Part shown: piece after piece, positions 52,443 to 62,215 of the stretch
How positions within the stretch are numbered: position 1 is the first letter of the stretch
Layout of the letters: each line of letters starts with the position of its first letter
Source: Palsa-1392 sp036490335
GTDB taxonomy: Bacteria; Verrucomicrobiota; Verrucomicrobiia; Chthoniobacterales; UBA10450
NCBI GenBank assembly: GCA_036490335.1
Contig: DASXEB010000002.1
Span: forward strand, 62,001 to 126,000
DNA: 64,000 bases
Direction: 5' to 3'
Notes under the pieces: model-generated
The model's input: only the letters and a program-made list of their open reading frames with translations
What the model was told of the DNA's origin: nothing
The model's database searches: none
Made by a program: the position numbers and the translations under genes

Positions 52443-54107
52443 CTAGTTATGCTCGTTAGGCGGGCGCCGGGAGACTTTTGTCTGCGCCAAGCCGTCGGGG
52501 GATTTTTTGCCCGCAGGCAACACGCGAATGATGGCCATCATGCCGGCATCTTCGTGGTCGAGGATGTGGCAGTGGTAAACGAAATCGCCAACGACGGGAC
52601 CACGAAAATCGAGGCGCACTTTGACATTCGTGTAAGGGCCGGTGCCGGACCAATACGGCACGTTAACGGTGTCGAGAATCTGTTGTTCGTTTTCCGGGAG
52701 GGGGACGCCGTTGCGTTCGAGCAGCAGGAAATGAATCTGGTGTATATGGAATTCGTGATCCTCCATCGAGTGATTCTCGATCGTCCAATCTTCGACCGAG
52801 CCTTGCGTGGTGACGATGGCCGGAGGCTCGTTCGGGTGAAACGGCCGCGGTTTTTGTCCAGCGACGGTGATGTAAAAATGCTGGGCGTCTTCGGAGAAAT
52901 AAAGCTTGCGAGCTGCCGTCGGTTTCGCTTCGGCGAGGCCGCCGAACCGTTGCGGACCGGGCGTGCCCGAAGGAGCCGGCATGTTCGTCAGGCCAGATTT
53001 TTGCATCGCGGAATCTGATTGCGTGATGGTGAAAATGGGTCGCGCCGGATCGGGATCGCCCGCCGGGCCGGTGTCGATTTTACGAGTGAAGAGCTCGGCT
53101 TTTTGGACGCTCGAATCCGGCCCTTTGACGATGAATTCGACGCGACCGGCCGGCGGAATGAAGAGGTGATTTCGGGTGAAACTGGTCCCCTGCCCCGAGC
53201 CATCCTGAGATCCGATGGCTACGCCGTCGAGCGCGATGACTTGCATGGGTTGCGGCTCGTCGTCGTAAAGAAGTTGCAGGTCGAGAATGGTCACGGCGGA
53301 GGAGTTGACGACGCGCCAAAATTCTTTTGCCCCCGATTTCATGAGCATGACCGCCGGGATGTAAGCAGGACCGCCAACTGGAACGTAATTAATGGAAAGA
53401 TCCGCCGCGGCGTCGTTATCGAGCGAACGTACGGGTGGCGGATTGCTCGGCTGATTGTCGCGCACCACCAGGATGCGCTGCGGCAGGCCGGCGACGGCGG
53501 GATTCACATTTTCGATGCCGTCGACCACGATCGCGCCGGTTGCGCCGCCCTGCACCGCCTCGGTGGAGATGCCGTGGATGTGGGGATGATACCAATACAG
53601 GCCTGGCGGTTCATCTTTTGGGAAATGGACTTCGTAACGAAAGGTCTCGTCCGGATTAATGATCGTGTGAATGACTTCGTCTTGATGACAGACCGGCGCC
53701 GTGTTTGTGCCGTGAAAGTGAATGTTGACCGAGGATGAGGTCATGTTCGTGTCGCCGCACCCACCTTCACCCGCTCTTGCCATGTCGATCTCGGGCATGT
53801 TCGGCATCTTGCCCGATTGCGGGGGAAGAAGATTCGTCAGGTTAATGATGAGTGTGTCGCCCGGATGGATGTGGAGCGTGGGTGACTGCACGCCGTCGGA
53901 ATTGATGAAGCAGTAGAGCGGAGTCCCGTTCGGACCGGGCGAGGTTTGATAAGTAAAGTCGACTTTGAGAACGCCGTTTTTGCTGTAAAGATCTTCCGGT
54001 TGCTGGATGACGCTGCCTTGCGGGTAACGTCCACATGCGTCCTGCGCAAAGGCGCCGGTTGGTAACGCCGCCAGCGCACCGATCGTGCAAAGAATCCTCG
54101 TTTTCAT
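52443..54107 (-). CDS. Multicopper oxidase
   Basis: From the ATG at 54107, with AGGAGG directly before it, the protein is about 554 residues with a signal peptide (MKTRILCTIGALAALPTGAFA). Four copper motifs are intact: VNIHFHG, YWYHPHIHG, DHEFHIHQIHF and YHCHILDHEDAGMM (Met axial ligand). It oxidises phenols or metals in the periplasm. The partner may be the kelch protein encoded upstream on the same strand. Confidence 0.92.
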   Translation of the reverse strand: MKTRILCTIGALAALPTGAFAQDACGRYPQGSVIQQPEDLYSKNGVLKVDFTYQTSPGPNGTPLYCFINSDGVQSPTLHIHPGDTLIINLTNLLPPQSGKMPNMPEIDMARAGEGGCGDTNMTSSSVNIHFHGTNTAPVCHQDEVIHTIINPDETFRYEVHFPKDEPPGLYWYHPHIHGISTEAVQGGATGAIVVDGIENVNPAVAGLPQRILVVRDNQPSNPPPVRSLDNDAAADLSINYVPVGGPAYIPAVMLMKSGAKEFWRVVNSSAVTILDLQLLYDDEPQPMQVIALDGVAIGSQDGSGQGTSFTRNHLFIPPAGRVEFIVKGPDSSVQKAELFTRKIDTGPAGDPDPARPIFTITQSDSAMQKSGLTNMPAPSGTPGPQRFGGLAEAKPTAARKLYFSEDAQHFYITVAGQKPRPFHPNEPPAIVTTQGSVEDWTIENHSMEDHEFHIHQIHFLLLERNGVPLPENEQQILDTVNVPYWSGTGPYTNVKVRLDFRGPVVGDFVYHCHILDHEDAGMMAIIRVLPAGKKSPDGLAQTKVSRRPPNEHN

Positions 54108-54122
54108 GCGTCCTCCTGTTTC

Positions 54123-54156
54123 GAGGCGAGTCATGACGATCGCCATGACTCGCCTC
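54123..54156 (-). promoter_or_regulatory. Perfect 13-bp hairpin between the kelch and multicopper oxidase genes
   Basis: GAGGCGAGTCATG (54123-54135) and CATGACTCGCCTC (54144-54156) are exact inverse copies around an 8-base loop. It lies on the minus-strand transcript just before the AGGAGG of the oxidase and after the kelch stop. No T-run follows, so it may be an attenuator, a processing site, or an RBS-shielding structure. Confidence 0.65.
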
Positions 54157-54181
54157 TCACAGTAATTTTTAACTCAGCTGA

Positions 54182-55702
54182 TTATTGTACCGTAACCGCC
54201 TTCGGTTTTGAAGCAATACCGTTAGCGACAACTTGGATTGTGCTCGCGCCCGTCTCGGCGTTGGCTGGAATATCGACCATCGTGGAGACGATCGCGCTTC
54301 CGGTTGAAATGCCCATGGTGCTATGATCGTGGGTCCGAGCGTAGAAGACGTGCTTGGTTGCTTTGTTCGTTAGGCGCACGATCGGATAGTTAGTCGCCAT
54401 CGTGGCATCATCCCCGTAGTCGGAGCCCATTGAAAGGCCATTGAACTGCGCTCCGCTGATTTTAACCGTCGAGCCGCGGACCAGAGTCTTCGGAACCTTT
54501 TTGATTTTTGGCGCCCAAGCCTGGCTAACCTTGCCGGGGCTGGTGAAAAGCTCGGCGTCTGTCGTACCGCCATCGGCATTGACCCACAAAATTTCACCCG
54601 TCGGCAGGAGCAGCATCCGGCCCTGCCAGGATTGCAGGCTGCCAGACCTCGCGGTGGCCGGAGCTGCCGCGAAGGTGGTGCCATCGAAAATATAGAATGA
54701 GCCGCTTCCCTGAAAGACGCCGGGACTCGTGTAGCAGAGGACGTTGCCATCCGGTATTAAACTGTCCGGTGCGTCGGCCATGTCGTTACTACCCGGGAAA
54801 TTTGGACCGGCCGCCCACGTCCCCGTGCTTGGAGTGTAGATCGCGCTATGCGGTTGTGCACCGAAAGCCACCACCGTTCCATCGGGGCGCTGCATTTGCG
54901 GGCCAATCTCAAGGCTGTTCTTATCCGGCAAGCCCACCACCGTGCTTCCGGCCGAGGTCCATTTTTTCGTCGCGGGATTATATAACTCCGAGTTGGTGCC
55001 GTCTTCGCAATCCACCGTCAACACCATGCCGCTGGGCAAAATGCCGAAGCCTTCTTCGACAAACGGATCCGCCTTGCCGTTATTCGTGATCGCGGTCCAG
55101 GTCAAAGTCGACTCATTGAAATAAACCATGTTAGTCGTGTAACTCCCCGCTTGTCCCAACATGAAAGTCCCGTCTTGCAGCACCACGCAGGGCGCATCGC
55201 CGATCGTCGACCAGCCCGAAGGCGGATTCACATTGGTCCAGGTATTAGCCACTGGATTATAAAACGCGCCGAGAGTCGTCTCGACTTGTTGGAGGTGATT
55301 ATACTCGCCACCCTCAACCAAGACTGTGCCATCCTTCAAGACAGCCGAGGCAAAGTAGAGCGGCCCGTAATTCGACGACATCGCGGCCAGTTGCGACCAC
55401 GTGCCATTCAAATAACTGCCATTGATATCGGGCGTGAGCCGCCACCAATTCGAGTCGCCGTATTCATGCATCATGACGGTTCCGTCAGTCAACAACAACC
55501 CGGTGTCGGTATGGAAAGGAGGCTGATTGGTAAGCTTGGTCCATTTCGAGGTGGCAGCTTCTTCCCGCGCGGACATGCCGGAGCTTTGCGCAAAAACTGA
55601 CTGCGCAAGAGTCCCCGCTGTCGCCACGACGACGACGCTCGTCGCGATCGAGAAGAAACGCCGCCGAAAGGCAGCGAGTGAGTGCAAGGTGTTTTGTGTC
55701 AT
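54182..55702 (-). CDS. Secreted kelch-repeat (galactose-oxidase-like) protein
   Basis: The product is about 506 residues from the ATG at 55702 (MTQNTLHSLAAFRRRFFSIA), with a signal peptide ending near VFAQSS. Kelch-like blades repeat the pattern ...DGTVLVEGG, ...DGTFMLGQ, ...ILPSGMVLTVD, PDGTVVAFG. An IPT/TIG-like or galactose-oxidase C-terminal domain follows (LVRGSTVKISGAQFNGLSMG). Galactose oxidase copper ligands were not located. It is encoded 75 bp before the multicopper oxidase on the same strand. Confidence 0.78.
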   Translation of the reverse strand: MTQNTLHSLAAFRRRFFSIATSVVVVATAGTLAQSVFAQSSGMSAREEAATSKWTKLTNQPPFHTDTGLLLTDGTVMMHEYGDSNWWRLTPDINGSYLNGTWSQLAAMSSNYGPLYFASAVLKDGTVLVEGGEYNHLQQVETTLGAFYNPVANTWTNVNPPSGWSTIGDAPCVVLQDGTFMLGQAGSYTTNMVYFNESTLTWTAITNNGKADPFVEEGFGILPSGMVLTVDCEDGTNSELYNPATKKWTSAGSTVVGLPDKNSLEIGPQMQRPDGTVVAFGAQPHSAIYTPSTGTWAAGPNFPGSNDMADAPDSLIPDGNVLCYTSPGVFQGSGSFYIFDGTTFAAAPATARSGSLQSWQGRMLLLPTGEILWVNADGGTTDAELFTSPGKVSQAWAPKIKKVPKTLVRGSTVKISGAQFNGLSMGSDYGDDATMATNYPIVRLTNKATKHVFYARTHDHSTMGISTGSAIVSTMVDIPANAETGASTIQVVANGIASKPKAVTVQ

Positions 55703-55871
55703 GGCGCCAACCGTGAAGCATCGGCGCGCCGTTGACAAGAAAATTCTCGCGTCCCCTTCGAATCGCCTCCTCATCCGAAAAGCGACTGCGAGGCTGACGA
55801 CGGCCAAGAATGCCCCGGGCCGAGTTCGATTGCCGCCTAACGAATAAAGGACTACCTAACGAACCTAGGTC

Positions 55872-56462
55872 TCAAGCGCAGGCGCCGGAACTGGCGCCGC
55901 CGGGCCTTTTCGAGAATGTTTCCCTTCCGGCGAATTCCTCGATCATTTTCCGGTTAAACGCCGGAATGTCGTCTGGTTTGCGACTGGAGACGAGTCCGTT
56001 ATCCACGACGACCTCCTCGTCCACCCAGGTTGCGCCGGCATTTTTCATGTCCACCTCCAGCGCCGGCCACGACGTCATCGTGCGCCCACGCACCAGATCG
56101 GCGCTGATCAGCACCTGCGGCCCGTGACAAATCGCCGCCACCGGTTTGCCCGTCTCAAAGAAATGTCGCGCGAACTCCAGCGCTTCTTCGTGCTGCCGTA
56201 ACTCGTCCGGATTCATCAGCCCACCCGGCAGCAACAACGCGTCGAAATCGTTCGGCTTCGCCTTGTCGAGAGTTAGATCGACATCAAACTTGTCGCCTTT
56301 CTCGTCATGATTCACGCCTTGGATTTTTCCTGACTTGAGCGAGACAATTTTCGTCTCGGCGCCGGCTTCCTCGAGAGCTTCTCGCGGCTTGGTCATCTCG
56401 ACTTGCTCGAATCCATCAGCGACCAGAATCGCCACCTTTTTTCCATCCAATTTGTTAGCCAT
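55872..56462 (-). CDS. PfpI/DJ-1 family type 1 glutamine amidotransferase-like protein
   Basis: The 196-residue protein has VAILVADGFEQVEM at the start (Glu of the family) and PVAAICHGPQVLISADLV with the catalytic Cys-His, as in PfpI-like proteins that act as stress chaperones, deglycases or peptidases. The tail RPGGASSGACA is an extra. Confidence 0.9.
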   Translation of the reverse strand: MANKLDGKKVAILVADGFEQVEMTKPREALEEAGAETKIVSLKSGKIQGVNHDEKGDKFDVDLTLDKAKPNDFDALLLPGGLMNPDELRQHEEALEFARHFFETGKPVAAICHGPQVLISADLVRGRTMTSWPALEVDMKNAGATWVDEEVVVDNGLVSSRKPDDIPAFNRKMIEEFAGRETFSKRPGGASSGACA

Positions 56463-56572
56463 AAGAGTTAGTTGAGTTACTGCGGCGCAGTCATAGCGCG
56501 CCTCGAATGAATTTCGCTCGCAGCGCCATTACTGGATGTAACATTCGTTCGCTTACCCTCTCGAAACATCCC

Positions 56573-57655
56573 TTAACCAAAACGCAAAACGCGGCGATTC
56601 ACTCTTGGCGGACAGGCCCAGTCGGCGATGATCTGTCGCAACGTCGCAAGCCTCGATTTCCTTGTCCCCAGGTTCCGTTCTAACTCCCGGCCGACTTCCG
56701 ATCGCAGCTCATCGTTCGGGCCTTTGCGCGCAAACTCCCAGGCGTCGTCCCGCCTCGCTTCGTGCAAACTTCGGTCGAGCGCATCGAAGGCGCGCGCCAG
56801 CTCCGCGAGCACCGCGCGGATCTGTGCGAGCGAGGTCTGCTCGCCGACCGCATTTGCCTCGATGTCGCTGAGCGCCAGCAAAATTTCCATCCGGCCGGTG
56901 TCGCCCATCGCGTAGGCCTCCTGCACTTCGTGCCAGAGATTCGAAACCGCCGAGCTTCCGTCCGCGCGCAGATCAGGATGAAGCCTGCGCACCAGCAGAC
57001 GGTAGAGTTCCTTCACCCGCGCGTCCGGCGGCGGAACCATTTCCTCTTCGACGGCAAACCCGCGCGGCTCATTCTTGGTCTTATACTCGTTAGGCAAAGG
57101 CTCCGGCGGCCGGTTTGCGAACATGTGCGATTTGAACGCCGCAAAGGTCGCCGAGTAGGCGTCGTCATCCATCTTATCCGGGTTCGTGCCCATGAACTTC
57201 TTTATCCAATCCTGAAAGAGTGTTTCCTGCTCGAACTCCGTCACACGTCGTTGCCGGCCGCTGCCGTCGTCCGCGACCGGCTCTTCGGGCGCAGAGTTAG
57301 TCTGACGACTCATGACTCGTTCGTAGGCGGAATGAGGATCCATGATCCTTCGGCGCATCTCCAGTTCTACTTCGTAAACGAGGGTTTCTTTCTCACGAAT
57401 TTGTTGCTCAGTCTCGCGCGCTTCGCTCAGGAGCGCGCCAAACTCTCGCGCACGCCAGCGGATAAAAGCAGGCTTGTCTTTGCGCTCAAAGTGATGCCAC
57501 GCCGCGCGCGCTAACTCGAGGCGAGACATCGCCGCCTGACATTCCGCTCGCGCTTCATCGCGCAAGGGACGCTGATCGATAAGAACGATGGCGAAAACGC
57601 CAAACGTCCTGCAGTTTCGATCGTCACTTTTGTTTCTCCCCGAGGCGCGCGCCAT
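56573..57655 (-). CDS. J-domain-like protein of unknown function
   Basis: In this 360-residue protein residues 208-260 read VKELYRLLVRRLHPDLRADG then HEVQEAYAMGDTGRMEILLA, close to a DnaJ J-domain including HPD, so it may stimulate a DnaK-type chaperone. The N-terminal 200 residues are coiled-coil and charged (EARETEQQIREKETLVYEVE). No zinc finger or C-terminal DnaJ domains are seen. Stands alone on its strand. Confidence 0.65.
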   Translation of the reverse strand: MARASGRNKSDDRNCRTFGVFAIVLIDQRPLRDEARAECQAAMSRLELARAAWHHFERKDKPAFIRWRAREFGALLSEARETEQQIREKETLVYEVELEMRRRIMDPHSAYERVMSRQTNSAPEEPVADDGSGRQRRVTEFEQETLFQDWIKKFMGTNPDKMDDDAYSATFAAFKSHMFANRPPEPLPNEYKTKNEPRGFAVEEEMVPPPDARVKELYRLLVRRLHPDLRADGSSAVSNLWHEVQEAYAMGDTGRMEILLALSDIEANAVGEQTSLAQIRAVLAELARAFDALDRSLHEARRDDAWEFARKGPNDELRSEVGRELERNLGTRKSRLATLRQIIADWACPPRVNRRVLRFG

Positions 57656-57743
57656 AATGGAACCTTAGCTCTTTACATCGACATAACAAAGGTATCCGGC
57701 AATTTGCCTCGCAAAAAAGTGACTAACAGATAAGACTTTTCCC

Positions 57744-59249
57744 GTGCTCAATCTTCGCGTAAACCGAACGAGCAACCTTTTATTGTTAGGCGTCGCGGTC
57801 ATAAGTCTGGTCGGTCATTGCCTTGTCAACGGCAGATATGGCATCCACCGCGATGAGCTTCCGGTCATCGACGACGCGTTCCACCTTGCCTGGGGTTACG
57901 TCGCCTACCCACCGGTCACGCCGTTTGTTGCCAGAATCGCGCTCACTCTCTGTGGCCCATCGCTCGCCGGCCTGCGACTTTTTTCCACTCTCGGCTTCTG
58001 TGTCGCGATCATCGTTAGCGGACTGATGGCGCGTGCCATGGGCGCGGGGCGATGGGGTCAGGCGCTCGCCGCTGCGGCGGTTGCGACTGCCGCGTTGCCG
58101 GTGCACAACAGCGGCCTTTTTCAATATGTGACCTTCGATTATCTTGCCTGGGTCCTTTGCGCCTATTTCGTCGTCCGGCTCTTGCAATCAGGAGACGAAC
58201 GCTGGTGGCTGGCGGTGGGCGCGGCGATCGCTTTCGGAGGGTTGAGCAAATATTCCATCGGCGTCCTTGTCGTCGGATTGGCGGCCGGCTTCCTGTTCAC
58301 ACCCGCGCGAAGATACTTGCGAAGCAAGTGGCTGTGGTTCGGGGTCCTACTCTCGTTAGGCTTATTTTTGCCTCATTTACTCTGGGAGCTGCGGCACCAT
58401 TTCGTGACTCTCGAGTTCCTGCGGGATATTCATGCGCGCGATGTTGGCGAAGGCCGGAGCGATAACTTCGTTGTCGGCCAGCTCCTCATTGGGTCGAATG
58501 TCGGCACGGCTCCGCTATGGCTGGCTGGTCTATGGTTTTGCCTTTTCAGCGCGAACGGACGGCCCTATCGGCCCCTGGGGTGGATGTATCTCGTTCCATT
58601 GCTCCTCTTCCTGGTGCTGAAAGGCCGCGCTTACTACCTCGCCCCGGCTTACCCGATGTTACTCGCCGGCGGTAGTGTTTGGTGGGCTGAGAAAGTAAGT
58701 CGCCTCGGTCCGAGCGCGCGCCGCACGGCCGTAAGTATAACTCTCCTCCTGCTCGTAATGGGTGCCATCGTTACCGTCCGTCTTTTGGCGCCGGTCGCAC
58801 GGATTGGCTCGCCGCTGTGGCAAAGACAGATCAAACTCGTCGGGGATTTTCCAGATGAAATAGGCTGGCCCGAGCTGGTCCAAAAAGTCGCGGCAATCTA
58901 TCACGCGGAACATTCCGCCGGAAGGATCGCAATCCTGTGCGGTAACTACGGCGAAGCCGGCGCGATCGATCTTTACGGCTCCACTTATAACTTGCCGAAA
59001 GCAATTAGCGGCGTGAATTCCTATTGGGCGCGCGGCTACGGTGATCCCGCGCCTGACACGATTGTTCTCGTAGGATTTAGTCGAGAAAAGGCGGAGCGCT
59101 ACTTTTCCGAAGTGACTCTGGCCGGCCACATCTCTAACTCTCACAATGTCGCGAACGAGGAAACAGCGGATCATCGCGATATATTCATCTGCCGTCGGCC
59201 CCGCCTGCCCTGGCCTGAGCTTTGGGCAGAATTACGCAGCTTTGGCTAA
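57744..59249 (+). CDS. GT39-type membrane glycosyltransferase / ArnT-like
   Basis: The 501-residue protein has about 11 membrane segments and an early loop YGIHRDELPVID, the HRDEL motif with the catalytic Asp of PMT/ArnT-like glycosyltransferases, followed by WGYVAYPPVTPFVARI. The C-terminal 100 residues form a soluble domain. It would move sugar from a polyprenyl-phosphate carrier onto a lipid or protein. Substrate unknown. Confidence 0.78.
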   Translation: MLNLRVNRTSNLLLLGVAVISLVGHCLVNGRYGIHRDELPVIDDAFHLAWGYVAYPPVTPFVARIALTLCGPSLAGLRLFSTLGFCVAIIVSGLMARAMGAGRWGQALAAAAVATAALPVHNSGLFQYVTFDYLAWVLCAYFVVRLLQSGDERWWLAVGAAIAFGGLSKYSIGVLVVGLAAGFLFTPARRYLRSKWLWFGVLLSLGLFLPHLLWELRHHFVTLEFLRDIHARDVGEGRSDNFVVGQLLIGSNVGTAPLWLAGLWFCLFSANGRPYRPLGWMYLVPLLLFLVLKGRAYYLAPAYPMLLAGGSVWWAEKVSRLGPSARRTAVSITLLLLVMGAIVTVRLLAPVARIGSPLWQRQIKLVGDFPDEIGWPELVQKVAAIYHAEHSAGRIAILCGNYGEAGAIDLYGSTYNLPKAISGVNSYWARGYGDPAPDTIVLVGFSREKAERYFSEVTLAGHISNSHNVANEETADHRDIFICRRPRLPWPELWAELRSFG

Positions 59250-59272
59250 GTCTTTCGGATAACCCCAGGTAA

Positions 59273-59728
59273 CTATGGAATCAGGTCAGTAACCTGTGTT
59301 ACTGACACCTCCCTTCCATCGATAGATACTCTGTCGCCTTTCTTCGCGGCGAGCAAAGTCTTTCCTGTCGGCGAAATCCAACTAACTGCGTCCGGCTCGA
59401 GATCCAGCTCATCGACACCGAGAATCGAGTAAGTCTCGACCTTTCCTGCCGTGTCCTGAACAATAACCCGCGTGCCAAACTCCACGTCCTGCCTTGACTG
59501 GTTAGGCGGCGACTCGATGATGTTGATTGAGTTAAGAACACTCTCCAGTTCCGCAATCTTGATGGCCTGATTTGATTCCCGTCGCAGCGCCACCAGCCGC
59601 TGCCGCAAACGTTGCGCGCCGCGCTCGGTGATATAATTAGTCGCCCCGGGCGGCAGACCCGAGGCCGTGCGCACGCGCCCCGAACGCTCCGGTGGTTCGA
59701 CGTCTTCTTTGGTAAATGCCTTACTCAT
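59273..59728 (-). CDS. GreA/GreB-like transcript factor lacking the acidic coiled-coil tip
   Basis: In this 151-residue protein the C-terminal 80 residues (FGTRVIVQDTAGKVETYSIL then SWISPTGKTLLAAKKGDRVS) are a clear GreA/GreB FKBP-like domain. The N-terminal part has GATNYITERGAQRLRQRLVAL but is short (LRRESNQAIKIAELESVLN) and has no acidic tip of the GDxxENADY type. Gre factors insert that tip into RNA polymerase to cut backtracked RNA, so this one probably acts on polymerase without cleavage, like Rnk or Gfh proteins. Confidence 0.75.
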   Translation of the reverse strand: MSKAFTKEDVEPPERSGRVRTASGLPPGATNYITERGAQRLRQRLVALRRESNQAIKIAELESVLNSINIIESPPNQSRQDVEFGTRVIVQDTAGKVETYSILGVDELDLEPDAVSWISPTGKTLLAAKKGDRVSIDGREVSVTQVTDLIP

Positions 59729-59790
59729 TGCTCATCGACCAGCCCTGGCTCTCCAACCCTGCCTAACGAACAAAGCCCATTGCAATCGCG

Positions 59791-60360
59791 CTATTTCCGA
59801 CGCCGCAACTCCTCATGCCGAAAACAGTGAAGAAGATGGTCGTTCACCATCCCCACTGCCTGCATAAAAGCATAACAAATCGTGGAACCGACAAACCGAA
59901 AGCCACGTGCTTTGAGATCGCGACTCATCCCGTCGGACTCAGGCGAGCGCGCGGGGACATCGGCCGTCCGACGCCGCCGATTCTGCCGCGGCGCGCCGTC
60001 GACAAATTGCCAGATATAGCGATCAAAGGTTCCGACTTCATCACGCAGCTTGAGGAACGCTTTCGCGTTTTCGATCGTCGCGCGAATCTTCAGACGATTG
60101 CGCACGATCCCGGCGTCGGCCATCAGCCGCGCAAAGTCCTTCTCGCCGAAGCGCGCGACCTTTTCGGCATCCCAGCCGGCGAAGGCGCGACGATAATTTT
60201 CTCGCTTGCGCAGAATCGTGATCCAACTCAGCCCGGCTTGCGCGCCTTCGAGATTGATCATCTCGAAAAGGTGCCGGTCGTCATGTGAAGGCGTGCCCCA
60301 TTCGCCATCATGGTAGGTGATCGACAATTCATCCGTCGGCCAAGGACAGCGCAGTTTCAT
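59791..60360 (-). CDS. tag: DNA-3-methyladenine glycosylase I
   Basis: The product is about 189 residues from the ATG at 60360 (MKLRCPWPTDELSITYHDGE). YHDGEWGTPSHDDRHLFEMI then EGAQAGLSWITILRKRENYR and FVGSTICYAFMQAVGMVNDH are Tag signatures, including the zinc-binding Cys/His. It removes 3-methyladenine from damaged DNA. A longer frame up to 60432 is possible but adds an unrelated N terminus. Confidence 0.92.
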   Translation of the reverse strand: MKLRCPWPTDELSITYHDGEWGTPSHDDRHLFEMINLEGAQAGLSWITILRKRENYRRAFAGWDAEKVARFGEKDFARLMADAGIVRNRLKIRATIENAKAFLKLRDEVGTFDRYIWQFVDGAPRQNRRRRTADVPARSPESDGMSRDLKARGFRFVGSTICYAFMQAVGMVNDHLLHCFRHEELRRRK

Positions 60361-60459
60361 CTTCTTCACGACTGACTTTATCGCGGCGCCGGCCTTGGTC
60401 GCAAATGCAATCGCCGCCTCATCTCGCGACAACTCCTTCTTTCGTTAGGCAAGACGTTT

Positions 60460-61611
60460 TCAACGCGCGCGGAAAAAAAGCGGAAGCGCGACGAGCTGGC
60501 TGACGACGGAAAAAATCACGAGTGCGAGCAATGACCGGTCGTAGAGCAGGCCCATCGCCGCACTTCCCGCAAACCACGCGACGCCGTAACAGGTGTCGAA
60601 TAATCCAAAGGCCGTACTCCTTCGCGAGGCGGGAACTGTGCGCGTGATCAGCGCCCGGAGAAGCGAGCCTTCGACCCCGATGCCGATTCCCCACAGGATC
60701 ATGCCGAGAAAAGCGAGGGTCGCATTCCCAAGAAAAACAAAGGGCGCAAAAAGGGCCGAGAGCGTAAAGGCGAGCAACACGATTTTTTTGTCGTAGCGAT
60801 CGAACAGGCGGCCGAAGACCAGGCTGCTCAACGCGCCGCTGGCCATTGCCGCCGCATAATAAATCGGCACGAGGTCGAGACGAATGATGTGGGCGTTTTG
60901 AAAATGAAAACCAATCAGCGAAAAATCCGCGAGGCCCGCGGCGGTCAGGGCGCCCGCGATGACGTAGAGCCAGAAGTTTCTGCTCAATCCGCTCGTCGTG
61001 CCTAACGACTCCGCGACCTGCTCGAACTCGTCTGGGCGTGGATGCAAACGGCGCGCGAGCCACACGGTCGCGAGACAGAGCAGCGCCGGCACAAAGAAAA
61101 TCGCGAAGGCGAAGCGATCGCTGTGATGCAGATAAAGCACGAGCGCGACGAGCAGCGGACCGAGCGCCGCGCCCGCCTGGTCGAGCGCTTCGTTCAAGCC
61201 GAAGACCCAGCCGGCCCCGATCTCCTGGCCGGCGTGCGAGAGCATCGCATCCATCGCCGGTTTGCGAATCGCGCGGCCAGTTCGTTCCGCAACAACGCAA
61301 GCGGCCGCGGCGGGCCAGCTGAAAGTGAAGGCGAGCGCCGGGATGGCGAGCTGATTGATCGCGTAACCGACAAAAGCCAGCGGCCAGTAACGATGAGTGC
61401 GGTCGGCGAAATAACCGCTGAGCGAGCGCAGCGCGTAGCCGAGCAATTCTCCCAGCCCCGCAACGAAGCCAATCACCGTCGCGCTCGCGCCTAACGAGCC
61501 AAGGAAGGGCCCGGCAATGCTGCGCCCGCCTTCGTAGGTGAAGTCGGCGATCAGGTTCACAAACCCGATCATCAGCACAAAGCGAAATGCGGTGCGGGCG
61601 GTCGCGTTCAT
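60460..61611 (-). CDS. MFS transporter
   Basis: The 383-residue protein has 12 hydrophobic segments and the MFS loop LSGYFADRTHRYWP after helix 2 and FGRLFDRYDKK in the second half. It is of the drug or solute:H+ antiporter size class. Substrate unknown. The protein begins MNATARTAFRFVLMIGFVNL. Confidence 0.85.
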   Translation of the reverse strand: MNATARTAFRFVLMIGFVNLIADFTYEGGRSIAGPFLGSLGASATVIGFVAGLGELLGYALRSLSGYFADRTHRYWPLAFVGYAINQLAIPALAFTFSWPAAAACVVAERTGRAIRKPAMDAMLSHAGQEIGAGWVFGLNEALDQAGAALGPLLVALVLYLHHSDRFAFAIFFVPALLCLATVWLARRLHPRPDEFEQVAESLGTTSGLSRNFWLYVIAGALTAAGLADFSLIGFHFQNAHIIRLDLVPIYYAAAMASGALSSLVFGRLFDRYDKKIVLLAFTLSALFAPFVFLGNATLAFLGMILWGIGIGVEGSLLRALITRTVPASRRSTAFGLFDTCYGVAWFAGSAAMGLLYDRSLLALVIFSVVSQLVALPLFFRAR

Positions 61612-61726
61612 TCGTCAGGCGCGGAGGCGTTCATCGGCGCGGCGCTTTCTTTTCATCCTGCGCGAATGATTGCGGCCACCCCGGCGCGACGCTAGCTTCA
61701 TTCCGCACCGACTCGCTCGCATCATC

Positions 61727-62215
61727 ATGTCCATTCGAATCCTCGTCACCGGCGGCACGTTCGACAAGGAATACAATGAGCGCACCGGTCAACTCTATTT
61801 CAAGGACACGCATCTCCAGGAAATGTTGCGGCTCGGGCGCTGCCGCGTCGATGTCGCGATCCGCACCGTCATGATGCTCGACAGCCTCGAAATGAGCGAC
61901 GCCGATCGCGCGCTGGTCGTGCAAAATTGTCTGCAGGCGAAAGAAAATCGCATCGTCATCACGCACGGCACCGACACGATGACAGAGACAGCCGCCGCCG
62001 TCGCGCGGGCGGTCTCGGGCAAGACAGTCGTGCTGACCGGCGCGATGATTCCGTATGCATTCGGCAGCTCCGACGGGCTCTTCAATCTCGGCAGCGCGCT
62101 CTCATTTGTGCAAGTCCTTCCCGCCGGCGTTTACGTGGCGATGAATGGCAAATGTTTCCCATGGGAGCGGGTGCGAAAAAATCGGGAGCGTGCCGAGTTC
62201 GAGGAAATAGCCTGA
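61727..62215 (+). CDS. Asparaginase N-terminal-domain protein
   Basis: The product is 162 residues from the ATG at 61727. RILVTGGTFDKEYNERTG contains the catalytic Thr of L-asparaginases and IVITHGTDTMTETA the second Thr-Asp pair. The second lobe found in full-length (about 330-residue) asparaginases is missing and the downstream DNA encodes a different protein, so it is a stand-alone N-terminal domain, which is a known small family with uncertain activity. Confidence 0.75.
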   Translation: MSIRILVTGGTFDKEYNERTGQLYFKDTHLQEMLRLGRCRVDVAIRTVMMLDSLEMSDADRALVVQNCLQAKENRIVITHGTDTMTETAAAVARAVSGKTVVLTGAMIPYAFGSSDGLFNLGSALSFVQVLPAGVYVAMNGKCFPWERVRKNRERAEFEEIA

